In this document: in pieces, positions 47,326 to 57,606 of the stretch | Layout of the letters: each line of letters begins with the position of its first letter | How positions within the stretch are numbered: the first letter of the stretch is position 1 | Origin: Treponema sp. | GTDB lineage: Bacteria; Spirochaetota; Spirochaetia; Treponematales; Treponemataceae | Length of the DNA: 64,000 bases | Assembly (NCBI GenBank): GCA_024698325.1 | Contig: JAILRG010000132.1 | Span: 1 to 64,000 of the forward strand | Direction of reading: 5' to 3' | Notes under the pieces: model-generated | Seen by the model: only the letters and a program-made list of their open reading frames with translations | The model's database searches: none | Told to the model about the DNA's origin: nothing | Position numbers and translations under genes: made by a program

Positions 47326-49215
47326 TTATACCTTGAACATGCTTATCTGCGAAGAAATCTCTTCAATTGCATCGCGTACTTCGCCCGAATTGTGGGCAAG
47401 GGCCGAGCCGCTTTCGCCGATACGATGCGCACCACCGGAAATCTCTTCCACGCCCTTGCGCATGGAGTCGGTGGACTGCCGCAGCTTCTGCATTTCTCCC
47501 AGAATCATGTCATTTTTGCCGGCAATATCCTTTGACGCCCGGCGCACTTCGCCAGTGCTGTCATTCATGCCTTTAAGCGCATGATTTATCTGGCGGGAGC
47601 CTTCGTTCTGCTCATCCATTGCAAGCTTAATCTGCCGGACAAGCTGTTCGGTTTCGCCGATTTTTCCTGAGACCAGGGAGAAGGCTGTGCTTGCTTCGGT
47701 AGAGGCAACAACAACCCCGGAAATAGAGTCCTTAATGTTATTCAGCTGCTGACCGATTGTCTTTGACTGAGCGCTCGATGTTTCCGAAAGCTTTCTGATT
47801 TCGTCAGCAACAACCGCAAAGCCTTTTCCCGCCTCGCCCGCATGGGCCGCCTCGATGGCAGCGTTCATCGCAAGCAGATTCGTCTGGCTTGCAATACTTG
47901 AAATGGCGAGGTTCGCATCATGCAGCATCTTACTCTGCACTTCAATCTGCTGAATACGCTCATTTACATCCTGCTGCTTGGTAACCCCCGTGTCGGTATT
48001 CTTTGCAAGCACTTCAAAGGACTCTGCCATTTTGTCAACGGAAGCGTTTACCGAAGCAATATTGCCAATCATCTCCTCGACAGCACTGGAAGCTTCGCTT
48101 ACGCTCGCAGACTGGTTCTCAATCATATCGTCAAGCTGCGTGATATTCGATGCAATGGTATTCACGGCATCGGCCGCCTGATTGACGCCATTACTCTGAT
48201 CTGCAATCTGTCCGTTCACCCCGTCAATATTCGAGATAATCTGACTGATGGCGTTTGAAGTTCCCTCTGCGTTTCCGGCAAGGGACTCGCCAAGCGACTG
48301 CATGCCAGATGCATTTGTCTTAATGTGAGAAATCGCCGTGCGGAGCTTGTCTATCGTCCGGTTAAAGTATTCGCTGAGCTGGGCTATTTCGTCCGTGCCA
48401 TGCACTGGAAGCCGTGCCGTCAGGTCGCCTTCGCCCTCGGATATGTCGCGGAAATTTTCCGTAATGCGGGAAATCGGACGGACAAAGATACGGACGATGA
48501 TAAACACAAAGATAACGCAGGCTGCAATGACCATGACAATGCTCATGCAAATCTGGCCAGTCACAATTTTGGCAAAGCGGGAAATCTGACCTTTTTCTTC
48601 AGCAGCAATCGCCTTATCGATGTCGTCAATGTAGTTACCGGTTCCAACGACCCAGGAATACGGTTTATACGGCGCTGTATACGAGCGCTTCGGCTCCGGC
48701 TTATCGCTTCCCAGCTTAGGATACTTAAAGTCTGTAAAGCCGCCTTCATCAGTTTTGCCAATTTCGATAAAGTCACTGACCATGGGCTTTCCGTCTTCAT
48801 CCGTCCAGTCAAGGCGGTTCGTGCCTTCAGTTTCCGGCTTCGGCGGAAGCAGCACATTAACGCCGTCGAACGTATCAATCCAGAAATAGCCGTCCGCTCC
48901 GTAGCGGAGTCCCCGCACCAGCTCTTTTACACGAGCCTTGCGTTCAGAAAGCGAAAGCCCCTGTTTTTCATACACTGCATCATATGTTTTTAAAAGTGAG
49001 ATGACATTCTGTACCTGCCACTGGATTTTCTCATCGTACGCTGCCAGCATAAGCTCGCGCTGTTTTTCAAGCGCCTCCCGCTGCTGGAAGAGAATCGTTT
49101 TTAGTGCAGAAGCTGTGTATACAGCCACCACCACAAGCAAAACACAGACAGAAAAAAAGCCGACCTTAGCCTTTAACGTTCCAAACAAGCCTCGCGCAAC
49201 CCGTTTTTCCATACG
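47326..49215 (-). CDS. Methyl-accepting chemotaxis protein with Cache-type sensor domain
   Basis: TM helix; single-Cache-like [82 protein letters not shown]. Likely start is an internal Met ([10 protein letters not shown]). Confidence 0.93.
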   Translation of the reverse strand, partial: RMEKRVARGLFGTLKAKVGFFSVCVLLVVVAVYTASALKTILFQQREALEKQRELMLAAYDEKIQWQVQNVISLLKTYDAVYEKQGLSLSERKARVKELVRGLRYGADGYFWIDTFDGVNVLLPPKPETEGTNRLDWTDEDGKPMVSDFIEIGKTDEGGFTDFKYPKLGSDKPEPKRSYTAPYKPYSWVVGTGNYIDDIDKAIAAEEKGQISRFAKIVTGQICMSIVMVIAACVIFVFIIVRIFVRPISRITENFRDISEGEGDLTARLPVHGTDEIAQLSEYFNRTIDKLRTAISHIKTNASGMQSLGESLAGNAEGTSNAISQIISNIDGVNGQIADQSNGVNQAADAVNTIASNITQLDDMIENQSASVSEASSAVEEMIGNIASVNASVDKMAESFEVLAKNTDTGVTKQQDVNERIQQIEVQSKMLHDANLAISSIASQTNLLAMNAAIEAAHAGEAGKGFAVVADEIRKLSETSSAQSKTIGQQLNNIKDSISGVVVASTEASTAFSLVSGKIGETEQLVRQIKLAMDEQNEGSRQINHALKGMNDSTGEVRRASKDIAGKNDMILGEMQKLRQSTDSMRKGVEEISGGAHRIGESGSALAHNSGEVRDAIEEISSQISMFKV

Positions 49216-49313
49216 ATATATATGCCCCCTTATTAAGACTATTATATCCCAAAAAAAACGAGCCGTCCAACTTTTTTCAGCTAAAATACAGCATGTAGCA
49301 ACGTATGCTGCCG

Positions 49314-50267
49314 CTAGAACAAATCCCAATGGTTAAATGTACGAATCCGGTCATATTCCTCTTCGGTTATCGGGAGAATCGTACCATGCTTAAATCCATA
49401 GGGAAATGCAAATGATGCGTCAGAACGGACAAACGCGCCGGAAGCCATACTGTCGGCAACAAACGGCACATAGCCCTGACCTGCACCCTTTACGCCGTAA
49501 AAATCCAGGAACAGACACCAGCGGCCGTCTTCTGTTTTTACAGCTGTCGGCGCTTCATACAGGCCTTCCTGAATTGCAAGCATGCTTTCGTCAAATGCCG
49601 TCACCCGCTCCCACGGACCGGTCGGCGTATCTGATACCAGCTGCAGGATTCGGCTGGGAGCGCGCTCGCTCTTTACGAACAGGTAGTACCGGCCGTCCTC
49701 CTCGTACATGGCAGAATCAATGACAGGCCCGTCTTTTTTATACAGGATTTCCGGCGCCGTAAAATGCTCAAAGTCAGCTGTGCGGGAATAGAAAATGCAT
49801 TTATCGCCGTAGTTGTTTCCGGCATAAGAAGAAGACCAGTGCAGAATATAGTCGCCATGCGCGCTGTCATATATAACATCCGGCGCCCACAGACAGCCAA
49901 ATTCTTCGCCGCCATAGTTTCCAGGTGAAAAGAGGCGCTGTTCTTTCCAGTTTACCAGGTCCTCAGATTCCCAGATGGCAAGCTGCTTGCTTCCGTTGCG
50001 GCTTACTTCTGCCCATGAGTTGTGGAATTTACCGCGCATGCCGTACGCAAGGCTCAAATCTGTCGCAATGATGTAGAACTTGCCGTTATTCTTACATCTC
50101 GTAATGGTAAAATCCCGCACCCCCCTGTCACCATAAAAAGCCCAGAGAACCGGCTGCCCGCCATTTACTTCTTCCCAGTGAAAGCCGTCCTTACTGAGGC
50201 CAAAATATACCTGCTCGCCATCCGGCGTGCGTTTTTCCTTAAAATGTACAAAAAGATAATGCTGCAT
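49314..50267 (-). CDS. Glycoside hydrolase family 43-like beta-propeller protein
   Basis: [71 protein letters not shown]. Confidence 0.75.
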   Translation of the reverse strand: MQHYLFVHFKEKRTPDGEQVYFGLSKDGFHWEEVNGGQPVLWAFYGDRGVRDFTITRCKNNGKFYIIATDLSLAYGMRGKFHNSWAEVSRNGSKQLAIWESEDLVNWKEQRLFSPGNYGGEEFGCLWAPDVIYDSAHGDYILHWSSSYAGNNYGDKCIFYSRTADFEHFTAPEILYKKDGPVIDSAMYEEDGRYYLFVKSERAPSRILQLVSDTPTGPWERVTAFDESMLAIQEGLYEAPTAVKTEDGRWCLFLDFYGVKGAGQGYVPFVADSMASGAFVRSDASFAFPYGFKHGTILPITEEEYDRIRTFNHWDLF

Positions 50268-50295
50268 AGCGATAATGTCTCACTTTTGATTGAAT

Positions 50296-50335
50296 TTAAA
50301 AAGCCCGCGCACTGTATGCAACAGCACGCGGACTT
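50296..50335 (-). terminator. Terminator downstream of adhE
   Basis: Minus strand GTCCGCGTGCTGTTGCATACAGTGCGCGGGCTTTTT, 12-bp stem with G.U wobbles. Confidence 0.8.
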
Positions 50336-50370
50336 ATCATGCATTACGCACTAAACATATGCGTTAGAAA

Positions 50371-52998
50371 TTATGCATTGTTCTTCGGGAAGAATTCTGT
50401 CGTGTAGTATGCATCGGTCAGAATCTTCTTCATATCCTCGATCATCGGAACGCGCGGGTTAGCCGGTGAGCACTGGTCTTCGTAAGCAAGGAATGCAAGC
50501 TTATCGACAGCTGCAAGGTACTCTTTCTCGTCCAGGCCCTGGCTCTGGAAGTTCATCTGGATGCCCAGTCTCATACCCAGTTCGCCACAAGCCTTTGCGT
50601 AAGACTCAACGCCTTCTTCAACGGTCTTTGCGGGCAAGCCCAGCATGCGGGCAAGCTCTGCATAGCGTTCAGCTGCCTTGTAGTAGTTGTACTTCGGCCA
50701 AGTAGCAAGCTTGGTCGGCTGCGTACCGTTGTAGCGGATGGTGAACGGCAGAAGGATTGCGTTAGCGCGTCCGTGCGGAACATGGAATTCGCCGCCAATC
50801 TTATGAGCCATAGAGTGGTTCATGCCCAAGAATGCGTTTGCAAATGCCATACCAGCCAGACAAGAAGCGTTGTGCATCTTCTCTTTTGCCTCGTAGTCCT
50901 CGGCGCCAGTGTGGTTGTAGCTTCTCTCCAGATACTGGAATACAAGCTTGATTGCCTGCAGGGCCAAGCCGTCGGTAAAGTCGTTTGCCAGCTGTGAGAC
51001 ATATGCCTCAGTAGCGTGGGTCAGAACGTCCATGCCGGTGTCAGCGATAATCTTTTTCGGCAGGCTTAGCGTGAATGTCGGGTCAATAATGGCGACAGTC
51101 GGTGTCAGGCTGTAGTCTGTCAGCGGATACTTTTTGTGCTCCTCTTTGTCGGTGATAACGGCAAACGGAGTAACCTCAGAACCGGTACCTGATGTGGTCG
51201 GGATACAGACAAGCTTTGCCTTCTTTCCGAGCTGCGGATAGCGGAATGCACGCTTTCTGATGTCCATGAACTTCTGTTTCAGGTCATTGAAGTCAACTTC
51301 CGGATTTTCGAAGAAGAGCCACATGCCTTTTGCACAGTCCATTGATGAACCGCCGCCTAAGGCGATAATCGTGTCCGGGTTGAATGCGCGCATAAGCTCA
51401 ACGCCCTTGCGTACAGTCTGGATTGAAGGATCCGGCTCAACGTCGCAGAAGAGCTGGTACTGGACCGGGTCGCGGCGAAGCTTGAGCTGGTCGGTAATCT
51501 TGTCAACAAAGCCAAGCTCAACCATAGAGCGGTCGGTGACGATGATGACTTTGTGCATACTCTTCATCTGGTGCAGATATTCGATTGAATCGCGCTCAAA
51601 GTAAATCTTTGACGGTAACTTAAACCACTGCATATTGTTGCGTCTCCTTCCCAGTTTTTTGATGTTCAACAGGTTCACTGCACTGACGTTGTCGTCGGTT
51701 GAGTTGTGGCCGTATGAGCCGCATCCCAAAGTTAGTGACGGAATGAATGAGTTGTAGACGTTTCCGATGCCGCCGAATGTTGACGGGCTGTTCCAGATAA
51801 CGCGGATAGCGGGAACGAGATCGCCGAACTTTTCAGCAAGCTCTTTGTTGTTGGTGTGGATGGCAGCAGAGTGGCCGAGGCCGCCGAATTCAAGGAACTG
51901 CTTTGCCTTGTTCATGCCGTCTTCGGTGCTGTTTGCTTTCAAGAGAGCCAAAACCGGAGAAAGCTTTTCACGGGTGAGCGGCTCGTTTACGCCGACTTCC
52001 TTACATTCAGCAAGGATGATGCTCGTGCCTTCCGGAATGTCGAAGCCTGCGTTCTTTGCAAGCACGACCGGATTCATGCCCGGAACAACAGCGTTCAGCT
52101 TTGCAACCGTCGGGTCGCCGTCTACACCGAACATGTATTTTTCGAGCATTTTCTTTTCTTTGTCATTACACAGATATGCGCGGTACTCTTTGAATGTTTT
52201 GACCGCCTCGTTGTAAATCTCTTTGTCGATGATTGCGCCCTGTTCAGAAGCACAGATCATGCCGTTATCAAAGGCCTTTGACATAACGATGTCGTTGATT
52301 GCCTGCTTGAGGTTTGCAGTCTTTTCGATGTATGCCGGAACGTTACCAGCGCCTACGCCCAGAGCCGGTTTACCCTGTGAGTAAGCGGCGCGAACCATTG
52401 CGTTACCGCCGGTTGCAAGAATTGTTGCAACTCCCGGGTGACCGATAAGCAGGTTGGTCTTTTCAAGTGACGGCTCTTCAATCCACTGGATACAGTTTTT
52501 CGGAGCGCCTGCTGCAACAGCTGCGTCATAAACGATTTTTGCCGCTGCGATAGAGCATTTGATTGCGCTCGGGTGGAATGAGAAGATAATCGGGTTACGA
52601 GTCTTAAGACAGATAAGTGATTTGAAGATAGCTGTAGAGGTCGGATTGGTTACCGGAGTCAGGCCTGCAACAACGCCTACTGGCTCTGCGATTTTTACGA
52701 TGCCAGTTACATCATCATCTTCTACAACGCCTACTGTTTTCAGGTGGCGCATGTGGTTCACTACGTATTCGCAAGCGAACAGGTTCTTTGTGGCCTTGTC
52801 TTCCAGAACGCCGCGTTTTGTTTCTTCAACGGCGAGTTTTGCAAGATACCCGTGCTGGTCAAGCGCCGCGACGCTCGCCTTTGCGACGATGTAGTCAATT
52901 TTTTCCTGATCATAGCTGGCGTAGTCCTGCAAGGCTTTCTGGGCTTTTTCTACCAGCTCATTGATCTCTTTCTGAGGTTGGGTCAATTCTTCGCTCAT
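50371..52998 (-). CDS. adhE: Bifunctional acetaldehyde-CoA/alcohol dehydrogenase
   Basis: N-terminal aldehyde dehydrogenase (FDNGMICASEQ) fused to Fe-ADH (GGGSSMDCAKGMW, GMNHSMAHKIGGEFHVPHGRANAI). Confidence 0.97.
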   Translation of the reverse strand: MSEELTQPQKEINELVEKAQKALQDYASYDQEKIDYIVAKASVAALDQHGYLAKLAVEETKRGVLEDKATKNLFACEYVVNHMRHLKTVGVVEDDDVTGIVKIAEPVGVVAGLTPVTNPTSTAIFKSLICLKTRNPIIFSFHPSAIKCSIAAAKIVYDAAVAAGAPKNCIQWIEEPSLEKTNLLIGHPGVATILATGGNAMVRAAYSQGKPALGVGAGNVPAYIEKTANLKQAINDIVMSKAFDNGMICASEQGAIIDKEIYNEAVKTFKEYRAYLCNDKEKKMLEKYMFGVDGDPTVAKLNAVVPGMNPVVLAKNAGFDIPEGTSIILAECKEVGVNEPLTREKLSPVLALLKANSTEDGMNKAKQFLEFGGLGHSAAIHTNNKELAEKFGDLVPAIRVIWNSPSTFGGIGNVYNSFIPSLTLGCGSYGHNSTDDNVSAVNLLNIKKLGRRRNNMQWFKLPSKIYFERDSIEYLHQMKSMHKVIIVTDRSMVELGFVDKITDQLKLRRDPVQYQLFCDVEPDPSIQTVRKGVELMRAFNPDTIIALGGGSSMDCAKGMWLFFENPEVDFNDLKQKFMDIRKRAFRYPQLGKKAKLVCIPTTSGTGSEVTPFAVITDKEEHKKYPLTDYSLTPTVAIIDPTFTLSLPKKIIADTGMDVLTHATEAYVSQLANDFTDGLALQAIKLVFQYLERSYNHTGAEDYEAKEKMHNASCLAGMAFANAFLGMNHSMAHKIGGEFHVPHGRANAILLPFTIRYNGTQPTKLATWPKYNYYKAAERYAELARMLGLPAKTVEEGVESYAKACGELGMRLGIQMNFQSQGLDEKEYLAAVDKLAFLAYEDQCSPANPRVPMIEDMKKILTDAYYTTEFFPKNNA

Positions 52999-53066
52999 GT
53001 CAGTCATCTCCAAATATAATAAAAGTCTCTAAGGAAGAGCCGAAGCGTCTGCTGCAAGCCATCCTT

Positions 53067-53105
53067 ATGCAATAAACTATAGACCATGAAGCAAGGAGTG
53101 TCTAG
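53067..53105 (-). promoter_or_regulatory. Candidate adhE promoter
   Basis: Minus strand TAGACA-N17-TATAGT. Confidence 0.6.
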
Positions 53106-53148
53106 CGCATTTGCCCGCTTTTTGCCACTTTTAGGTGCAAAAACGTTC

Positions 53149-53231
53149 ATATTCAATCATATTCAATCAAACTGATTCATTTTTAGTGAGATTTAAGCTG
53201 ATATTCACCACAATTCCGTCAAATTCCGTCA
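53149..53231. repeat. Two pairs of perfect 10-bp tandem repeats upstream of adhE
   Basis: ATATTCAATC x2 (53149-53168) and AATTCCGTCA x2 (53212-53231). Confidence 0.85.
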
Positions 53232-53304
53232 CACGCACTCAAGCTGATTAGGGCACACCCGTATGAAAAAAGCGGGCAGCCCCGCATTTTTTTCTACCAG
53301 CGCC

Positions 53305-54118
53305 TCAAGTAGCGCCATCACCCGACTGAGGCTTCTTCTTTCGTATGCAGCAAAACCGAATGTCATTAAGAAAATTAGGATCTCGTTCTTGCAGGGCGTG
53401 GTCTTCTGCACTCTCCTCGAACACACACTGCAGCAGGTGTTTTATGCCGGCTTTGGCGCTTTCATCCCCGGCAGCGAAGATAATGCCACTGTCAACACAT
53501 TCCTGTGTGCAGTACGGCGTAAGCGTGTCCTTTTTGCAGGCGGCTATGCCCGCAAGCGTTCCGTCAAAGACTTTGTGGCGCATCTCTGATTTCTCACCTT
53601 CTACGCCGTCATCGTCGTCATCGCTTTTGATTACTTTGCCGCTGTAGGAGCCAAGTATTAGCCGAATCTGCCGCATGGCAAGCTCATGGTAGTTTTCAAG
53701 GGACTCCACCATAGGACCGTAAACAACATCGTTTGCATACGCGCTGATTTTCTGCTCAATCTGGCGGCTCAGGTAGGCTTCCAAACCTTCGCCATCCCGA
53801 GCTGGCTCATCATCGTCGCCTGATTCCTCCAAGCCGTCCTGCAAAAGAGCGGAAACCCGTGCTACAAGCCGCATATGCACGTCCGTATACAGCTTCTTGA
53901 GCGCTTCCTATTGTCTTAAGCCCGTCCTGATGCGAAACATCTGTAAGGAGATCGCAGTCGGCAAATGCGCTGTCAGGAATCCGCGTTACGCCCGCAGAAA
54001 CCGTGACGCGTTCTAAAAGCAGGCAGCCTGAAAATGCCGCCGCTACAAAACAAACTACCGCCGGCCAAAGTCCGCGAGGTTTTCCAAACCGCGCTTGAAC
54101 TGCGGAATTCTGGCACAT
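53305..54118 (-). pseudogene. Frameshifted (split) putative lipoprotein gene
   Basis: ORF 53810-54118 (signal plus lipobox-like FSGC, then ...DGLKTIG) and ORF 53305-53880 would join as ...DGLKTI/EALKKLYTDVHMRLVARVSALLQDG... by removal of one base near 53905-53911. Confidence 0.5.
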
Positions 54119-55095
54119 GCTGTGGTGTTCCAGCCGCTCCGGTCGCCGCGGGCAAGGAAATGATAGGCAACACCGGCAATCATCGCGCCGTTATCACCAC
54201 AGAGCTTTAAGGGCGGGAACACGCATTTTATGTCATCGCGCTCGGCTAAAAGCTCTCGCAGGCGGCTGTTTGCAGCAACTCCGCCGCCGGCAACCACGGT
54301 CTTTAAGCCGGTATCGTCAATCGCGCGGAACAGGCGGCTGATGAGCGTGCGGCAGGCAGTCTCCTGGAAGCTCGCGCAGATGTTTTCTTTTGTCGGCTCG
54401 TAGCCGGCCTTCAAAAACTGCTCTGCCTGATGAATCACGGCGGTTTTTAAGCCGCTGAATGACACGTCATAGCGATGGCCTTCCCGCTTGTCGATTTTAG
54501 GCACGGGGAAAGAGAACGCCGCCTTGTCGCCCTCTTTGGAAAGCTTGTCGATAATCACGCCGCCAGGATAGCCTAAGCCATAGAATTTTGCGACTTTATC
54601 GAAGGCTTCGCCCACGCTGTCGTCAATCGTAGTTCCGAGCACTTCAAGGTCGTCAAAACCGTTTACGCGGGCGATGATGCTGTGCCCGCCGGAGACTAAA
54701 AGGCCGATGTAAGGATAGGGAATGTCGTTTACTAGATGTGCCGCGTACAGATGGCCGAGCATGTGGTTTACAGCGATAAATGGCTTTCCGGTTGCCCATG
54801 CAAGCGTTTTTCCAAAAGTGAGCCCGACTAACAGGCTTCCCATAAGACCGGGACGGTTGGTTGCGGCAACGGCATCAATATCATCCATTGTCATATTCGC
54901 CTCGGTGAGCGCCTGACGCACTACGGGCAGAATCCACTCCGCGTGTTTGCGGCTTGCGATTTCGGGAACAACGCCCTTGTAGACTTCATGGAACGGAATC
55001 TGCGTAGCGACCACATTGCTGTATATTTTCTTACCGTCCTCGACGATGGCACACGCCGTCTCGTCGCAGGAGGATTCAATACCTAAAACTTTCAT
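54055..55095 (-). CDS. tsaD: tRNA N6-adenosine threonylcarbamoyltransferase
   Basis: MKVLGIESSCDETACAIVEDG; VNHMLGHLYA; LLVSGGHS; GYPGGVIIDKL; VAGGGVAANSRLRE. Confidence 0.97.
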   Translation of the reverse strand: MKVLGIESSCDETACAIVEDGKKIYSNVVATQIPFHEVYKGVVPEIASRKHAEWILPVVRQALTEANMTMDDIDAVAATNRPGLMGSLLVGLTFGKTLAWATGKPFIAVNHMLGHLYAAHLVNDIPYPYIGLLVSGGHSIIARVNGFDDLEVLGTTIDDSVGEAFDKVAKFYGLGYPGGVIIDKLSKEGDKAAFSFPVPKIDKREGHRYDVSFSGLKTAVIHQAEQFLKAGYEPTKENICASFQETACRTLISRLFRAIDDTGLKTVVAGGGVAANSRLRELLAERDDIKCVFPPLKLCGDNGAMIAGVAYHFLARGDRSGWNTTACARIPQFKRGLENLADFGRR

Positions 55096-55148
55096 GCTAC
55101 CATTATAGCGAAATGCTGAAAGCCCCGCAACGAAAGCGGCTCGAAAGC

Positions 55149-56369
55149 TTATTTTACTGGAAGACTGCCTGGCGTTGCAAAACGATAGCCTTTCTGCTTA
55201 AGGTACGGGTACATATCTGCCAGCAGTTTCGGAAGTATATCCGCACTCTTATCAACATGCCCGATGATAATGGCATACCCGGCTTTATTTGCCACCGCAA
55301 GGCTTTTCATGATTTCAGAAAGCATTTCCTCGCGACTTACCGCATTGTCCAAAAACGGCGCATTCCGTTCATAAATGTGCATGTCGCGTTCAAGCGCCGC
55401 CTGCCGGGCCTTGCTTTGAGCGGACGTGCGGCTATCAAGAAAATACACGCCCTCGCTTGCGGCCGTTTCCAGCACGGCGCCCATTTTTATCTCATCTTCG
55501 GTAATCAGCGAGCCTTCGTGATTGTTGAATCCCTTTACCCCGCCGCCAAGTTCCGCGATGTTTTCCTTTATCTGTGCCGCAATCTGATAGGTGTTCATAT
55601 CCGGGGAGATTTTACCGGCGCCGGGATTTATGCTTAAGTTCACCGCCTGCATGGGCTGATGCAGCATAAGTTCTTTACCGTCCCGGCGAACCTGAGCGGC
55701 GCACTCCTTGGTATGCGACAGTTTTGGAAGCACTGCGACTGTAAGCGGAAAAGGAAGCGCCGTGTATTTTTTCACGTTATCTACATGAAGCCCCGCATCA
55801 TCAATGACAAACACGAGTGTCGCGCCATTTTTTGCCTGCGGAATATTAAACGGGTCGGCAGGTTTTACTGGCGCTGGAGCCGGGGCTGGCGCTACGGGAA
55901 CTGGCGCTCTAGGGGCTTTTTTTGCATCTGGCGTGGGTTTAGGCACGGGCTTTGCCGGAGTGGATTTACCTGCCGGAGACGACTTAGCAGGAGTTGATTT
56001 TTGCGCGGGCGCAGGAGCCGGGGCTGGAAGTGGAGTCGGTGCTGGCGCTGGAACTGGAGCCGGCTTACGGGACGCTCCTTCTGAGGGAGCCTTTTTTTTC
56101 GTTTCCGATGCAGGGACCGGATTTTTTTCAGGCTCAGGCTTTTTTGACGGAGCCATTTTTTTCTCCGGAGCAGGAGATGGCTTTTCCGTCACATCCGGCT
56201 TTGCCGAAGCTACAGTCTGCGTTCCCTGCGCCAGGAAAACACTGGTCGCAAGGCTTCCCGCACACACAAGCACGATGACTGCACACAATATATATACTTT
56301 TTTAGCTGAAAGCCGTACTTTCGGCTTTGGTGACTTTTTCTTTTTTGACGGTGCTTTTTTGGTTGGCAT
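55149..56369 (-). CDS. Divergent polysaccharide deacetylase family protein with long Pro/Ala/Lys linker
   Basis: TLVFVIDDAGLHVDNVKKYTALPFPLTVAVLPKLSHT; KELMLHQPMQA; GVKGFNNHEGSLIT; N-terminal TM and ~125-residue P/A/K repeat. Confidence 0.88.
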   Translation of the reverse strand: MPTKKAPSKKKKSPKPKVRLSAKKVYILCAVIVLVCAGSLATSVFLAQGTQTVASAKPDVTEKPSPAPEKKMAPSKKPEPEKNPVPASETKKKAPSEGASRKPAPVPAPAPTPLPAPAPAPAQKSTPAKSSPAGKSTPAKPVPKPTPDAKKAPRAPVPVAPAPAPAPVKPADPFNIPQAKNGATLVFVIDDAGLHVDNVKKYTALPFPLTVAVLPKLSHTKECAAQVRRDGKELMLHQPMQAVNLSINPGAGKISPDMNTYQIAAQIKENIAELGGGVKGFNNHEGSLITEDEIKMGAVLETAASEGVYFLDSRTSAQSKARQAALERDMHIYERNAPFLDNAVSREEMLSEIMKSLAVANKAGYAIIIGHVDKSADILPKLLADMYPYLKQKGYRFATPGSLPVK

Positions 56370-56401
56370 ATTTTTTAAATCGGCTTTTTTTCAATACAGG
56401 T

Positions 56402-57238
56402 TTAGCCAAGAAGCTCATTCTGAGTCTCTCTCTCCTGACGGCGTGCCATCAAGAGGCGGCGCATACGGCGAACAGCACGTAATTCCATCTGCCGGATAGT
56501 CTCTGCTGACACATCAAGCTCTATGCTCAGTTCGCGCAGAGTCTTAACGTGAAGCGCATGCTCAAAATTGTAGCGGCTAAAAATCACCGTACGTTCTGCC
56601 AGCGGTAGCGTGTCCAGAAGCGCGGTTACCTCATGCCGGGCTTCGTCCTGCAGATACAGCGTTTCGGGGCTGTATGCAGAATCCGGCAAGAGCTCGCCCA
56701 CCGTTACGTCTCCATCCTCAGAGCAAGGTGCGTCCAGGCTCGAAATAGAATAAGAGTATGCCATCAGTCCTTTCAGCTCACACTCATCCATATGCAGATA
56801 CTGCGCAATTTCCCTGCAGTCAGGCTCCCGCCCCAGCTTCTGCTTGAGAGAGGCCTGTGCCTTGCGAGCCTTCCGCAGCACTTCTTCCTTGCGGTGCGGA
56901 ATAGCAATCAGCGAAGTGCAGTTATACAGATAGCGCAGCATATACTGCATAATCCACGTATACGCATACGTAGAAAAACGGGTTTTAAATGAATAATGAT
57001 ATTTTTCCGCTGCAGTCATAAGTCCAAGATTTCCCTCCTGAACCAGATCCATGACAGAAACCTTATCGCAGCAGAAGCGCTTGGCAACGCTTACAACCAG
57101 GCGCAGATTACAACGAACCAGCTCGTCAAAAGCAGCCTTATCACCGGCTTCTATACGTTTTGAAAGAGCGGCCTCCTGCTCAGCTGTCAACAACGCATAC
57201 CGTTGTATTTCGCTCAGATAATTTTCGTACATTTCCAT
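56402..57238 (-). CDS. Sigma-70 family RNA polymerase sigma factor (group 2/3-like)
   Basis: Region 2 DKAAFDELVRCNLRLVVSVAKRF..DLVQEGNLGLMTAAEKYHYSFKTRFSTYAYTWIMQ; region 4 TLRELSIELDVSAETIRQMELRAVRRMRRLL. Confidence 0.93.
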   Translation of the reverse strand: MEMYENYLSEIQRYALLTAEQEAALSKRIEAGDKAAFDELVRCNLRLVVSVAKRFCCDKVSVMDLVQEGNLGLMTAAEKYHYSFKTRFSTYAYTWIMQYMLRYLYNCTSLIAIPHRKEEVLRKARKAQASLKQKLGREPDCREIAQYLHMDECELKGLMAYSYSISSLDAPCSEDGDVTVGELLPDSAYSPETLYLQDEARHEVTALLDTLPLAERTVIFSRYNFEHALHVKTLRELSIELDVSAETIRQMELRAVRRMRRLLMARRQERETQNELLG

Positions 57239-57279
57239 AACAGCCTCCATACGACGCCGTACTACGGCATGTATGAATA

Positions 57280-57296
57280 TGCAAAATGTATGCCAA
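57280..57296 (-). promoter_or_regulatory. Sigma-54 (-24/-12) type promoter upstream of the sigma factor gene
   Basis: Minus strand TTGGCATACATTTTGCA; GG-N10-GC spacing, close to YTGGCACG-N4-TTGCW. Confidence 0.7.
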
Positions 57297-57550
57297 CCTG
57301 TCATTTTAAAGGAATTAAAACAAGGATAAGTTTGAAGAGAATCTATAACCTTTTATAATACAAAAAAATGCAAATAATCATTATAATTATAACGCAAAAA
57401 AATGATATTTCAAGGAATCTGAAATATTTTTCCATCTGTGCACAATTGTATACAAACCAACCGTCTACTTTTATGCACAGACAGAATTATGACTGAGTCC
57501 CGCAAAACTTTTCCTCGTATCGCATTTTCCGGCACTAGTGCATCTTTGCC

Positions 57551-57579
57551 TTGCGTCCGCGCTTACTAAATGCTACACT
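57551..57579 (+). promoter_or_regulatory. Candidate thrH promoter
   Basis: TTGCGT-N17-TACACT. Confidence 0.55.
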
Positions 57580-57606
57580 CTGCAATAACATTTAAGAAGG
57601 AGCAAT

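Noticed and set aside
53810-54118. BspA-type leucine-rich repeat protein
   Set aside because: VTVSAGVTRIPDSAFADCDLLTDV resembles one LRR unit, but only one is present and the downstream part looks helical; not enough to call the family.
55804-56499. 231-aa Gly/Ala-rich plus-strand ORF
   Set aside because: Antisense of the Pro/Ala linker in the divergent polysaccharide deacetylase.
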